DNA from: JBNPEO01 sp050490315
Lineage (GTDB): Bacteria; Actinomycetota; Actinomycetes; Actinomycetales; Micrococcaceae
Length of the DNA: 64,000 bases
Direction: 5' to 3'
Assembly: GCF_050490315.1 (NCBI RefSeq)
Contig: NZ_JBNPEO010000007.1
Coordinates: 1-64,000 of the forward strand
In this document: piece after piece, positions 8,743-16,967 of the stretch
How positions within the stretch are numbered: position 1 is the first letter of the stretch
Layout of the letters: every line of letters begins with the position of its first letter
The notes under the pieces: model-generated
Databases searched by the model: none
What the model saw: the letters and a program-made list of their open reading frames with translations, nothing else
What the model was told of the DNA's origin: nothing
Program-made: the position numbers and the translations under genes

Positions 8743-9173
8743 TTTCGCCCCACAGTTTCGTCGAAGTTTTTGTTCAAATCCTGAATCAATGATTCATTAA
8801 ATGCATCATCGGCACAAAGCCGCAGCTCAGACGCTTGTATCGGCAGCTTCGAGGGCTGGGTGTTGCAGCCGTCCGCAGCGTCTGGTCAGCTGCACATCAG
8901 AACTGACAGGCTTCATATTCCGCGGAATCTCAAGGAAGTTAGAGAACTCCTTGCTGGTCCCGGGGGATCGGGACGATTGATTCATCTGATGCAATACGCA
9001 GAGTACTACTTTACATAATGTAGATTATCGGCGTTAGTGTGAGGTGTGCAGGAGGGGTGACATCGACTGGACATCAGGTTCGTGGACGACGCCACCTGTT
9101 CTGCGCAATTTGCTTTTGGCGCTTTACAGATGCTGATGCGAGCCTGCATCCCGAAGACTGACGAGTTCGAGTT
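8743..9173. promoter_or_regulatory. Palindrome-rich leader upstream of the recombinase trio
   Basis: This 431-bp gene-free interval is rich in symmetric sites. There is TGAATCAATGATTCA (8782-8796), ATTCCGCGGAAT (8917-8928), an imperfect stem CAAGGAAGTT/AACTCCTTG (8931-8953), GTCCCG/CGGGAC (8957-8974) and TACATAATGTA (9012-9022). The pattern TGATTCATNNNATGCA occurs twice in direct orientation, at 8790-8805 and 8978-8993. It looks more AT-rich than its flanks. It should hold the promoter of the trio, and could also hold recombinase binding sites or an element end. No gene is visible here on either strand. Confidence 0.45.
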
Positions 9174-11561
9174 CTAATTGATTCGCTTCCCAACATAAGC
9201 GGCAAGGTGGCGCCCGGTGAGGGTCCCGCCGTCGTTCGCTAGATCCTCAGGCGTGCCTTCGAACACCACCTGGCCGCCCTCATGACCTGCACCTGGACCC
9301 AGATCGATGATCCAGTCGGCATGTGCCATCACTGCTTGGTGGTGTTCAATCACCACTACAGACTTGCCCGAATTAACCAGTCGGTCCAAGAGCCCTAAGA
9401 GCTGCTCGACGTCGGCTAGGTGCAGGCCCGTGGTGGGTTCGTCAAGGATATAGACCTCACCTTTCTCAGCCATCTGCGTAGCCAGCTTAAGTCTTTGGCG
9501 CTCACCACCCGATAGCGTGGTGAGAGCTTGACCGAGTGACAGGTAACCTAGGCCAACGTCTTTGAGCCGCTCCAGAATCTTCTGAGCCGCAGGTAACGCC
9601 GCCTCTCCCCCGCAAAAAAAGTCCAATGCTTCACTAACGCCCATCGCCAGCACCTCAGCGATGTTGCGCTCACCGAGTCTGTACTCCAACACAGACGCCT
9701 GAAAGCGGCGGCCTTCGCACTCTTCACACACCGATTCAACTGTCGCCATAACGCCGAGTTCTGTATAGATGACCCCGGCACCATTGCAGGTGGGGCAGGC
9801 CCCCTCGGAATTTGAACTGAACAGTGCAGGTTTCACGCCATTGGCCTTGGCAAACGCTTTGCGAATCGGCTCGAGTAGGCCGGTGTAGGTGGCCGGGTTA
9901 CTGCGCCGTGAGCCCTTGATAGCCGTTTGATCAATCACCACGACGCCATCGCGGCCGGCAACCGATCCGTGAATCAAAGAGCTCTTGCCGGAACCTGCAA
10001 CACCGGTCACCACCGTGAGCACACCCAGAGGAATGTCCACTGAGACGTCTTTGAGGTTGTGTTCCTTGGCCCCGCGTACCTCAAGCACACTCTTGGACTT
10101 GCGTACCGAGGCCTTAAAGCTGGCACGGTCATCAAGGTGCCGGCCAGTGATAGTGTCACTCCCCCGCAACCCGTCAACTGTTCCCTCGTAGCAAATGGTT
10201 CCGCCAGAAGTACCTGCACCGGGCCCCAGATCCACCACATGGTCGGCAATGCCGATCATTTCGGGCTTGTGCTCCACTACCAAGACAGTGTTGCCTTTGT
10301 CCCGTAGCTGCAGCAAAAGGTTATTCATCCGCTCAATATCGTGCGGATGTAGGCCAATAGAGGGTTCATCAAAAACGTACGTGACATCCGTTAGCGAGGA
10401 CCCCAAATGGCGGATCATTTTGGTGCGCTGCGCCTCGCCGCCGGACAGAGTCCCAGCGGGCCGATCCAGTGACAGGTAACCCAAACCAATTTCAGCGAAT
10501 GAATCCAGCAAGTGCTGCAGCCCACGGACTAAAGGCGCCACCGACAGCTCATCAATCTGGCGCATCCACTCTGCCAGATCACTGATCTGCATGGAACACA
10601 GTTCGGCAATGTTCTTGCCCTGGATCTTGGAACCAAGGACGTCCTTGGTGAGACGGGCACCGCCGCACTCTGGGCATTGTTGGAAGGTCACAGCCCGTTC
10701 AACAAAGCGACGTACGTGAGGCTGCATAGCCTCCGGGTCCTTAGACAGCATCGACTTCTGGATCTTAGGGATGATGCCTTCAAAGGTGAGGTTAACGCCC
10801 TCTACTTTGATCTTGGTGGGCTCTGAATACAGCATGGTTTCCAGCTGCCGCTTGGTGAAGCTGGCGATCGGTTTGTCCATGGGCAGACCCATACCCTCGA
10901 AGAGCCGCCCGTACCAGCCATCCATGGAATAGCCGGGAACAGTGAGCGCTCCTTCTTGGAGAGATAGAGAATCGTCGTAGAGGGCCGTGAGATCAATGTC
11001 GCTGACATTGCCCATACCCTCACAGCGTGGGCACATGCCTCCGAGGTATACAGCGTCTTTCACCACGTGTTTCTCAACGCGGCCAGCCTTCTCCGTGCTC
11101 ATAACTCCGCCTGCACGGCGAGTGGGAACGTTAAAGGAGAACGCGGTGGGCGGTCCAACAAATGGCTTGCCCAGACGACTGAATAGAATTCGCAGCATCG
11201 CATGGGCGTCCGTGGCGGTACCCACGGTGGAGCGTGGATTAGCACCTAGCCGTTCTTGGTCAACGATGATTGCAGTGGTCAGGCCCTCAAGATGGTCCAC
11301 TTCGGGCCTCGCGAGACTCGGCATAAAACCCTGGACAAAGGAACTGTATGTCTCATTAATCATCCGCTGAGACTCAGCAGCGATAGTTGCAAAGACCAGG
11401 GAGCTCTTCCCGGACCCAGAAACCCCGGTGAACACCGTTAGGCGGCGTTTTGGTAGCTCAACGCTGATGTTCTTGAGATTGTTCTCCCGAGCACCTTCTA
11501 CACGAATGATGTTGTGGGAATCGGCGGAATCGAGCTCCGCTGCGTTGGCACTCTTACTCAT
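9174..11561 (-). CDS. UvrA-like ABC ATPase, short class (possible drug-resistance type)
   Basis: Two ABC ATPase modules are present, with Walker A motifs GVSGSGKSS and GVAGSGKSS, signatures LSGGEAQR and LSGGERQR, and Walker B regions VFDEPSIGLHP and ILDEPTTGLHL. Four CxxC pairs (CPRCEGMG, CPECGGARL, CPTCNGAG, CEECEGRRF) provide zinc modules. The start is taken as the ATG at 11561 (795 residues), because GGAG lies 11 bases ahead. A GTG at 11573 would add four residues. Housekeeping UvrA is about 950 residues and has a UvrB-binding insertion that is reduced here, so this is the short UvrA-like type exemplified by DrrC of daunorubicin producers. Likely role: removing or tolerating DNA-bound drugs. 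Substrate unknown. Confidence 0.85.
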   Translation of the reverse strand: MSKSANAAELDSADSHNIIRVEGARENNLKNISVELPKRRLTVFTGVSGSGKSSLVFATIAAESQRMINETYSSFVQGFMPSLARPEVDHLEGLTTAIIVDQERLGANPRSTVGTATDAHAMLRILFSRLGKPFVGPPTAFSFNVPTRRAGGVMSTEKAGRVEKHVVKDAVYLGGMCPRCEGMGNVSDIDLTALYDDSLSLQEGALTVPGYSMDGWYGRLFEGMGLPMDKPIASFTKRQLETMLYSEPTKIKVEGVNLTFEGIIPKIQKSMLSKDPEAMQPHVRRFVERAVTFQQCPECGGARLTKDVLGSKIQGKNIAELCSMQISDLAEWMRQIDELSVAPLVRGLQHLLDSFAEIGLGYLSLDRPAGTLSGGEAQRTKMIRHLGSSLTDVTYVFDEPSIGLHPHDIERMNNLLLQLRDKGNTVLVVEHKPEMIGIADHVVDLGPGAGTSGGTICYEGTVDGLRGSDTITGRHLDDRASFKASVRKSKSVLEVRGAKEHNLKDVSVDIPLGVLTVVTGVAGSGKSSLIHGSVAGRDGVVVIDQTAIKGSRRSNPATYTGLLEPIRKAFAKANGVKPALFSSNSEGACPTCNGAGVIYTELGVMATVESVCEECEGRRFQASVLEYRLGERNIAEVLAMGVSEALDFFCGGEAALPAAQKILERLKDVGLGYLSLGQALTTLSGGERQRLKLATQMAEKGEVYILDEPTTGLHLADVEQLLGLLDRLVNSGKSVVVIEHHQAVMAHADWIIDLGPGAGHEGGQVVFEGTPEDLANDGGTLTGRHLAAYVGKRIN

Positions 11562-11603
11562 GCTTAGTGGCACTCCGTCGCGTGGATCGGCTAGAAATTT
11601 GTT

Positions 11604-12053
11604 TTAACTCAGCCATGACAAATCACCAAGGTCGATCACAGGCTCGGGGTGGTCATTGGTGTAGTAACAGTCGTAGCTATCTTGACTCTGAATTTGTCCG
11701 TTTTTTACTTCGAAGATGGAGATCACTCGGGCGCGCATTTTTTGCCCGGTATTCCAAAAATTGAGGTCAATCATGGCTGTGGCACTCCACTCAATTTCCA
11801 GTACTACCCGTTCGCCTTGAACAGTGGAGCGTTTAATTCTGTAACTCTGTTCAGACACCACTTGATGGGCTTGTTCGGCGCCGGAAAGAGTCTGCTCAAG
11901 ATTCCGCGTTCCGCCCTCAGGATTAAGCGCGTGGGGCCACTCGGTGAGAATAAAGTCCTCAGCCAAGAGTGGGCGAATCTCTTCGGCGCCTGCGCCGGCT
12001 TCCATGGCCTGGACAAATTTCGTTGCGAGCTCCAACGGAGACAGTTCAGTCAT
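11604..12053 (-). CDS. NTF2/SnoaL-like protein
   Basis: A 149-residue protein with the alpha+beta cone-fold pattern of NTF2-like proteins. It has an N-terminal helix ATKFVQAMEAGAGAEEIRPL, then LAEDFILTEWPHALN, paired strands RVVLEIEWSATAM and KMRARVISIFEVKNGQIQSQ, and the aromatic end DSYDCYY. Members are small-molecule isomerases, hydrolases or ligand binders, and the fold alone does not give a substrate. It is 42 bases upstream of the UvrA-like gene on the same strand, so the two may be co-transcribed. It is divergent from def. Confidence 0.7.
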   Translation of the reverse strand: MTELSPLELATKFVQAMEAGAGAEEIRPLLAEDFILTEWPHALNPEGGTRNLEQTLSGAEQAHQVVSEQSYRIKRSTVQGERVVLEIEWSATAMIDLNFWNTGQKMRARVISIFEVKNGQIQSQDSYDCYYTNDHPEPVIDLGDLSWLS

Positions 12054-12075
12054 GCTGTGAAGCCTAGTGCAAGGC

Positions 12076-12081
12076 TAAAAT
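12076..12081 (+). promoter_or_regulatory. Putative -10 element (TAAAAT) of def
   Basis: TAAAAT ends six bases before the chosen def ATG at 12088, so transcription could begin at or next to the start codon. That would make the mRNA leaderless. There is no convincing -35 box, and an alternative weak AAGG ribosome-binding site lies 13 bases before the ATG. Confidence 0.3.
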
Positions 12082-12087
12082 CCATGC

Positions 12088-12756
12088 ATGTCCTTCTTAG
12101 ACTCATCACCTCACCCAGCCGCACCAGTCTCTGCGTTCACTCCTGAGCAAGTCCGCTCACTTGTACTGCCCATCCTCGAAGCAGAGGCATTGCCACCGAT
12201 CGTGCAAGTGGGACATCCAGCACTGCGCCAGCAGAGTTTGCCGTTTGATGGCCAACTCACTTCTGAAGAATTGGGCGCTTTGATCGACATCATGCGCCAA
12301 GTGATGCACAACGCCCCCGGCGTGGGCCTCGCAGCACCACAGATCGGAGTGCCTTTGCGGCTGGCTGTTTTGGAAGACAAGTTCGACGTCGGTCCGGAGG
12401 CTGTTGCCGCGCGGTCGCGGCACCCGCTGGACTTCTTCGCCGTCGTAAATCCACAGTACACAGCCACCAGCGGTGACTACGCCGAACACTACGAAGGTTG
12501 CCTCTCAGTGCGAGGGCTTCAAGCAGTTGTGAAGCGAGCCGTGGACGTTCAACTCGATTACTTCGATGTTCAGGGGCGCCAGCAGAAGGCATCGTTCAAC
12601 GGTTGGCAAGCGAGAATTGTCCAACATGAGACGGACCACCTGAACGGCACCCTCTACATAGACCGCTGTTCTATTCGTTCCTTGTGTGCTGACTCCCAAT
12701 ACGGGCAGTGGGCCGAACTAGGTTTTGATACTGCGCGAGCCTCACTGGGCTTCTAG
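12088..12756 (+). CDS. def: Peptide deformylase
   Basis: The protein removes the N-formyl group from nascent polypeptides in the cytosol, using a metal ion. All three family motifs are present in the 222 residues: GVGLAAPQ at 78-85, EGCLS at 136-140 with metal ligand C138, and HETDH at 180-184 with two metal-binding histidines and the catalytic glutamate. An N-terminal extension of about 35 residues and the insertion before EGCLS fit the actinobacterial type. It is divergent from the NTF2-like gene, and rlmA follows 10 bases downstream, so the two are probably one transcript. Confidence 0.95.
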   Translation: MSFLDSSPHPAAPVSAFTPEQVRSLVLPILEAEALPPIVQVGHPALRQQSLPFDGQLTSEELGALIDIMRQVMHNAPGVGLAAPQIGVPLRLAVLEDKFDVGPEAVAARSRHPLDFFAVVNPQYTATSGDYAEHYEGCLSVRGLQAVVKRAVDVQLDYFDVQGRQQKASFNGWQARIVQHETDHLNGTLYIDRCSIRSLCADSQYGQWAELGFDTARASLGF

Positions 12757-12766
12757 GATATAAACC

Positions 12767-13630
12767 ATGCCCTCCACTGCGTTCTCACTCCTGCTGTGCC
12801 CACTCTGCGGAGCAAGATTCTCCGCCGAAACGGAGGAGAGCTCACTGAGCTGCGGCTCCGGGCACCGGTTTGACCTAGCAAAACAGGGATACGTTAATTT
12901 TCTTACCGGGAAAGGCACTGCGTTCGCTGCAGATTCTGCGGTGATGGCTGCGGCCCGGGCAAACTTTCTTGAAGCAGGGCACTATCAAGAGCTCGCACAG
13001 CGAATTGCTGCCAAAGTGCCAATCACCGTTGATCACACACCAGTAGTTTTGGACGCTGGAACCGGCACTGGCTACTATCTGCACAAAGTGCTCCAGAACC
13101 ACGCCGCAACGGCCGTTGCCTTGGACATTTCAAAGTTCGCCCTTCGCAGAGCTGCCAGGCTAAACCCGCAAGCGGCCAACGTGGTGTGGGACATCTGGCA
13201 GCCACTCCCCCTTGAGGCAGCCAGCGTGGACATGGTGATGGTGGTGTTCGCGCCACGCAACGCGAGTGAGTTTGCTCGTGTCCTCCGAACTGATGGAATC
13301 TTGGTGGTAGTTACACCGGGGCCGAATCACCTGCGTGAAATAGCGCAGGCCGCGGACCTGTTAGGGATTGAACACGACAAACTCAAACGCCTTGACACCA
13401 CCATGAACCAGGCATTCAGCTTGCAGTCTCGCGAGGAACTTTGCATTCCCCTAGAGCTCTCACCAGCCCAAACTGTAGATCTGGCCCGCATGGGTCCGGC
13501 AGGCCACCATTTGGACGATTCGCGGGCCGAGGAACTGACACGACGGTTGGAATCTAGCACCACCGTGCATGCTGAGTTTGTTATCAGTACGTATCTTCCG
13601 CTCCCAGATTCAGAGCCCGCATCCGGCTAG
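12767..13630 (+). CDS. rlmA: 23S rRNA guanine-N1 methyltransferase, RlmA family
   Basis: A 287-residue SAM-dependent methyltransferase. The N-terminal zinc finger uses C11, C14, C29 and H33 (LCPLCG, then SCGSGHRFD). GYVNFLTGKG follows, a hallmark of RlmA proteins. Motif I, VLDAGTGTGYY, starts near residue 94, and the later VFAPRNASEFARVLR motif is also typical. The family methylates N1 of G745 (RlmA-I) or G748 (RlmA-II/TlrB) in helix 35 of 23S rRNA. TlrB-type enzymes affect tylosin sensitivity. Which base is modified cannot be read from sequence. Probably co-transcribed with def. Confidence 0.85.
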   Translation: MPSTAFSLLLCPLCGARFSAETEESSLSCGSGHRFDLAKQGYVNFLTGKGTAFAADSAVMAAARANFLEAGHYQELAQRIAAKVPITVDHTPVVLDAGTGTGYYLHKVLQNHAATAVALDISKFALRRAARLNPQAANVVWDIWQPLPLEAASVDMVMVVFAPRNASEFARVLRTDGILVVVTPGPNHLREIAQAADLLGIEHDKLKRLDTTMNQAFSLQSREELCIPLELSPAQTVDLARMGPAGHHLDDSRAEELTRRLESSTTVHAEFVISTYLPLPDSEPASG

Positions 13631-13640
13631 GATGTTTAAC

Positions 13641-13681
13641 AGGTGCAACGCGGCTCCAACCGGCAGTCACGCATTGCACCT
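13641..13681. other. Stem-loop between rlmA and the NfeD gene
   Basis: AGGTGCAACGCG at 13641-13652 pairs with CGCATTGCACCT at 13670-13681 (one G-U pair, 17-base loop). No U-run follows on the plus strand, so it may be a weak terminator or an RNA element ahead of the nfeD-SPFH pair. Confidence 0.35.
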
Positions 13682-13699
13682 AAAATCTAGGGGGAAGTG

Positions 13700-14170
13700 A
13701 TGTTTGAATGGCTCGGCAATAACTGGTGGGCGTTATGGCTCACTGTTTTCTTGATTTGTGCCGCAGTAGAAATGCTTACCCTCGACTTGTTTTTTATTAT
13801 GCTCGGCGGCGGCGCCATTGCTGCGCTGATTAGCGACTTCCTTGGGGCCCCGCTGTGGCTCGAAGTCATTATTTTCTGCTTGATCTCACTCTTGATGATC
13901 GCCCTCGTACGGCCCATCGCCCTGCGCCACCTCCGCAAAGGCCCAACTGAGCAGCTCAGTAACGTTGATCGTCTGATTGGTCTGGAAGCAGTGATCATCG
14001 AAAGCGTCAGCGAGCACGGCGGCTTGATCAAAATTGGTGGCGATACGTGGAGCGCCAGGAGCGCTGGTCCTCAACTAGAACCGGGTCAACGGGCGCTGGT
14101 CTCTGCCATTGAGGGAGCCACCGCGGTGGTTATTCCCGCAGCTCCAGGCAGCGCGCACAACAACCACTAG
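13700..14170 (+). CDS. NfeD-family membrane protein
   Basis: A 156-residue protein from the ATG at 13700, preceded by GGGGGAAG. An in-frame GTG three bases earlier is a less likely start. Two or three transmembrane helices occupy about residues 8-75 (WWALWLTVFLICAAVEML, then a Gly-rich turn, then LEVIIFCLISLLMIALV). They are followed by a small OB-fold NfeD domain starting near LIGLEAVIIESVSEHGG and ending GATAVVIPA. Short NfeD proteins pair with SPFH proteins in membrane microdomains, and the SPFH gene follows 33 bases downstream here. A conserved pair of this kind suggests membrane quality control, but the exact job is not known. Confidence 0.85.
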   Translation: MFEWLGNNWWALWLTVFLICAAVEMLTLDLFFIMLGGGAIAALISDFLGAPLWLEVIIFCLISLLMIALVRPIALRHLRKGPTEQLSNVDRLIGLEAVIIESVSEHGGLIKIGGDTWSARSAGPQLEPGQRALVSAIEGATAVVIPAAPGSAHNNH

Positions 14171-14203
14171 ATTTCGTTATTCAACCAGGGGAGAGAAAAA
14201 CGT

Positions 14204-15223
14204 ATGGACACAGCAGGAGGCACCGCGCTCACCGTGGTGCTGTTGGTATTCGTCATTGTGGTGGTCATAGTACTTGTCCGCTCAGTCCGCATTATTCCCC
14301 AAGCACGTGCTGGTGTGGTGGAGCGTTTGGGTAAGTACCAGCGCACTTTGAACCCAGGTCTTACCGTCCTGATTCCTTTTGTTGACCGCTTGCTGCCGCT
14401 TTTGGATCTTCGCGAACAAGTAGTCTCCTTCCCGCCGCAGCCGGTGATCACAGAAGATAACCTCGTGGTCTCAATTGACACAGTGGTCTACTTCCAGGTC
14501 ACCGACCCGCGCGCAGCCACCTACGAGATCGCCAACTACATCCAGGCCGTGGAGCAGTTAACCACCACTACGCTGCGTAACGTTGTTGGTGGCCTAAACC
14601 TTGAAGAAGCGCTCACGTCTCGAGACCAGATCAACGGTCAGTTGCGTGGTGTTCTTGATGAAGCCACTGGCCGTTGGGGCATTCGCGTTTCCCGTGTTGA
14701 GCTCAAGGCCATTGATCCGCCCCACTCCATCCAGGACTCGATGGAGAAGCAGATGCGTGCCGAGCGTGACCGCCGTGCGGCGATTCTTACCGCTGAAGGT
14801 ACCAAGCAGTCCGCGATCCTTACCGCTGAAGGTCAACGCCAAGCAGCCATTCTTAAGGCCGAAGGTGACGCGAAAGCAGCGATCCTCCGAGCCGACGGTG
14901 AGTCGCAGGCCATTCAGAAGGTCTTCGACGCCATTCACAAGGGCAAACCAGACCAGAAGCTTCTCGCTTATCAGTACTTGCAGACCCTACCGAAATTGGC
15001 TGAAGGTACTTCCAACAAGCTGTGGATCATTCCCAGCGAGGTGGGCGAAGCACTCAAGGGAATTGGCAGCGCCTTAGGCGGCAAGCCCGGTTTCGACTTT
15101 GGTTCAGAAACCGAAACGCCCGACGTCGAAGCCTCCCCCACCCCGGTTCGGCCGGCAACAGTTCCCACTCCACCGGCAACACCGCCTACCGAAGCGGGCC
15201 CTGGAACTGAAAATCAGTTCTAA
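14204..15223 (+). CDS. SPFH-domain protein (stomatin/QmcA-like)
   Basis: A 339-residue protein with an N-terminal membrane helix (TALTVVLLVFVIVVVIVLV). The SPFH/Band 7 domain follows: VRIIPQARAGVVERLGKYQ, then DLREQVVSFPPQPVITEDN, then LRNVVGGLNLEEALTSRDQIN. A long Glu/Ala-rich helical region contains near-repeats of ILTAEGxxQ/ILKAEGxAKAA between about residues 196 and 236 and should form coiled coils. The C-terminal tail is Pro/Thr-rich and disordered. Such proteins oligomerise on the cytoplasmic membrane and organise microdomains with NfeD partners, whose gene is immediately upstream. A GGGGAGAG ribosome-binding site supports the ATG start. Confidence 0.9.
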   Translation: MDTAGGTALTVVLLVFVIVVVIVLVRSVRIIPQARAGVVERLGKYQRTLNPGLTVLIPFVDRLLPLLDLREQVVSFPPQPVITEDNLVVSIDTVVYFQVTDPRAATYEIANYIQAVEQLTTTTLRNVVGGLNLEEALTSRDQINGQLRGVLDEATGRWGIRVSRVELKAIDPPHSIQDSMEKQMRAERDRRAAILTAEGTKQSAILTAEGQRQAAILKAEGDAKAAILRADGESQAIQKVFDAIHKGKPDQKLLAYQYLQTLPKLAEGTSNKLWIIPSEVGEALKGIGSALGGKPGFDFGSETETPDVEASPTPVRPATVPTPPATPPTEAGPGTENQF

Positions 15224-15265
15224 GAACGGTATGATTAAGTCTTTGTCCGCCTAGATCAACTACGC

Positions 15266-15291
15266 GGAACAAAAGGACAGCGTCCACCGTT
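15266..15291 (+). promoter_or_regulatory. Sigma-R/SigH-type promoter of rbpA
   Basis: GGAAC at 15266-15270 is followed after exactly 18 bases by GTT at 15289-15291. This matches the actinobacterial thiol-stress sigma factor pattern GGAAT-N18/19-GTT except at the last base of the -35 box. The rbpA start lies 108 bases downstream. In Streptomyces coelicolor rbpA belongs to the SigR regulon, which makes the match more credible. Confidence 0.5.
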
Positions 15292-15398
15292 GTTTTAAAT
15301 GCAAGAATTTTGGTGTTGTTTTGCAGGCCGAGATGCGGTCTGAGCTGCAACACCTGCGCGGTTTGAGCTAACGCGCACATCAACATGAGGGAGTAAAT

Positions 15399-15746
15399 AT
15401 GAGCGACCGCAGCCTGCGAGGAATGCGACTTGGCGCCCAGAGCATGGAGACCGAGTCCGGCGTTGAGCCAGCTCCACGCCAGCGCATTGAGTACCGCTGT
15501 GCAGATGGTGAGCAAGTTTTTGTGACCTTTGCCGCGGAAGCTGAGATCCCGCCGGTCTGGACATCTAAGACGGGCAAAGAGGCTCTGCTGGTTGATGGCG
15601 AGAAGCCCACGGACGGCAATGAGAAGGCTGTCCGTACTCACTGGGACATGCTGCTTGAGCGTCGTAGTTTGGAAGAGCTCGAGACCATCCTTCAGGACCG
15701 TCTTGATATCTTGCGCGAACGTCGCGGCGAGCGTACCTCCGCCTAG
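15399..15746 (+). CDS. rbpA: RNA polymerase-binding protein RbpA
   Basis: RbpA binds RNA polymerase and the primary sigma factor and stabilises the open promoter complex. It is restricted to actinobacteria and influences rifampicin tolerance. The 115 residues follow the family layout. There is an N-terminal tail (RSLRGMRLGAQSMETE), a core domain around RIEYRCADGEQVFVTFA, then the basic linker and the sigma-interaction domain RTHWDMLLERRSLEELETIL ending in RLDILRERRG. The start is backed by GAGGGAG. Upstream lies a SigR-like promoter. Downstream lies a strong bidirectional terminator shared with the convergent mannosyltransferase gene. Confidence 0.95.
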   Translation: MSDRSLRGMRLGAQSMETESGVEPAPRQRIEYRCADGEQVFVTFAAEAEIPPVWTSKTGKEALLVDGEKPTDGNEKAVRTHWDMLLERRSLEELETILQDRLDILRERRGERTSA

Positions 15747-15794
15747 GGGTTTTTCCTGAGCAGAACGTTTAACGTCTTTGGCTAAGAGGCTGGG

Positions 15795-15844
15795 GACTAA
15801 AAGAGCGGGCTGGCACCATATGGTGCCAGCCCGCTCTTTTAGTC
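15795..15844. terminator. Bidirectional terminator, perfect 25-bp-arm palindrome
   Basis: The 50-bp sequence is an exact palindrome with GACTAAAAGAGCGGGCTGGC as outer arm. It provides a GC-rich stem with A-rich and T-rich feet on both strands. It sits between the converging rbpA and polyprenol-phosphate mannose synthase genes. Confidence 0.9.
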
Positions 15845-15855
15845 TTGTGCTAGAT

Positions 15856-16593
15856 CTAAGCTTTGTTGCTTCGCTTGTTCAAGCGCTTCCAACGATCGGC
15901 CAGACCCCACTTTGTGACGTTGATCATGGCTTCAACAACAATGTTGCCGCTCATCTTGGAAGAGCCAAATTCTCGCTCTACAAAAGTCACCGGTACTTCT
16001 ACGATCTTCAGCCCGAGCTTTGCGGTACGCCATTTCAGGTCTACTTGAAAGCCGTAACCAACTGAGGCAACTTGGTCCAGACCAATTGCTTCCAGCGTTG
16101 TCCGCCGAAATGCCTTGAAGCCGGCCGTGATGTCCTTGATGCCCATGCCAAGCATCAAACGGGCGTAGGTGCTGCCCGCGCGAGAGATCAGTTGACGGTA
16201 CAAGGGCCAGTTCACTACGGAGCCGCCCTTGACCCACCGAGATCCGATGGCAAGGTCTGCCCCCTGCTCAACGGCGTCTACGAGTAAGGGCAGCTGTTCA
16301 GGCTTGTGAGAGCCATCTGCATCCATTTCAACCAGTACGTCGTAGCCAGCTTCGAGCCCCCACTTAAAGCCTGCGATGTAGGCGGCGCCCAGCCCCTCTT
16401 TACCTTTTCGGTGCAGGACATGGACTTGGCTGTCTTCTGCAGCCAAGGAATCTGCCAATTGCCCGGTACCGTCAGGGCTGTTGTCGTCTACAACCAGAAC
16501 ATCCGACGCCGGAACGGCGGCACGCAATCGGCCCAATGTTTTTGGCAACGATTCGAGTTCGTTGAAGGTCGGAATGATGGTCAGTACGCGCAC
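15856..16593 (-). CDS. ppm1: Polyprenol monophosphomannose synthase
   Basis: A GT2-type glycosyltransferase that transfers mannose from GDP-mannose to polyprenyl phosphate at the inner face of the membrane, feeding lipoglycan and protein mannosylation. It shows LTIIPTFNELESL at the N-terminus, VLVVDDNSPDGTG, VEMDADGSHKPEQLPLL (the metal-binding DxD region) and DITAGFKAFRR. The upstream frame is open to 16698. However, the GTG at 16593 has AGGAAGG 8 bases ahead and gives 245 residues starting exactly at the family N-terminus, so the longer version is rejected. Only the synthase domain is present. The N-acyltransferase domain fused in mycobacterial Ppm1 is absent. Confidence 0.9.
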   Translation of the reverse strand: MRVLTIIPTFNELESLPKTLGRLRAAVPASDVLVVDDNSPDGTGQLADSLAAEDSQVHVLHRKGKEGLGAAYIAGFKWGLEAGYDVLVEMDADGSHKPEQLPLLVDAVEQGADLAIGSRWVKGGSVVNWPLYRQLISRAGSTYARLMLGMGIKDITAGFKAFRRTTLEAIGLDQVASVGYGFQVDLKWRTAKLGLKIVEVPVTFVEREFGSSKMSGNIVVEAMINVTKWGLADRWKRLNKRSNKA

Positions 16594-16967
16594 GCGGTGG
16601 CCCTTCCTGGCAGGAGCGGTCGATATTCGCGCCACAGCAGCCCAGTCGAAAAACCGGCGGCAAGCGGCGCAACTCTCCATTATAGGTGAGATTAGCAATG
16701 GAAAATTTTACTAAAAGAGGGCAGGCCCACACGGCTTCGGGCCAGTAAGAGCCCAGCCAAAGCCGGGAAACTGTTTTCTGCTGCCGTGGGACCTGCCCTA
16801 AAGTGCCGCTACATCAGCAGGAATATGAGAAAAATACGTAGCCCCGAGTGATGCGAGTGGCCAAGTTCCTACGATCATCTCGCGGGAACCCGTTGAACAA
16901 ATATGCTACGTGCTGTGACAGTCATGTCAACCATGCACTGAACTGGGATAACTCTTATCGGCCCAGT
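16594..16967. other. Intergenic region between ppm1 and the amidohydrolase
   Basis: No coding frame is supported. The interval holds the promoter side of ppm1 and the 3' flank of the amidohydrolase, with one long stem-loop (16718-16799, listed separately). Nothing else is evident. Confidence 0.5.
16718..16799 (-). terminator. Stem-loop terminator downstream of the amidohydrolase gene
   Basis: AGGGCAGGCCCACACGGC at 16718-16735 pairs with GCCGTGGGACCTGCCCT at 16783-16799, with small bulges and a 47-base loop. Read on the minus strand the stem is followed by TCTTTTAG, so it may end leftward transcription. The long loop and its distance of about 170 bases from the stop codon weaken the call. Confidence 0.45.

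Noticed and set aside
14600..15077. Plus-strand frame of 158 codons inside the SPFH gene
   Set aside because: Shadow of the repetitive Ala/Glu coding region; Arg/Ser-rich translation without motif.
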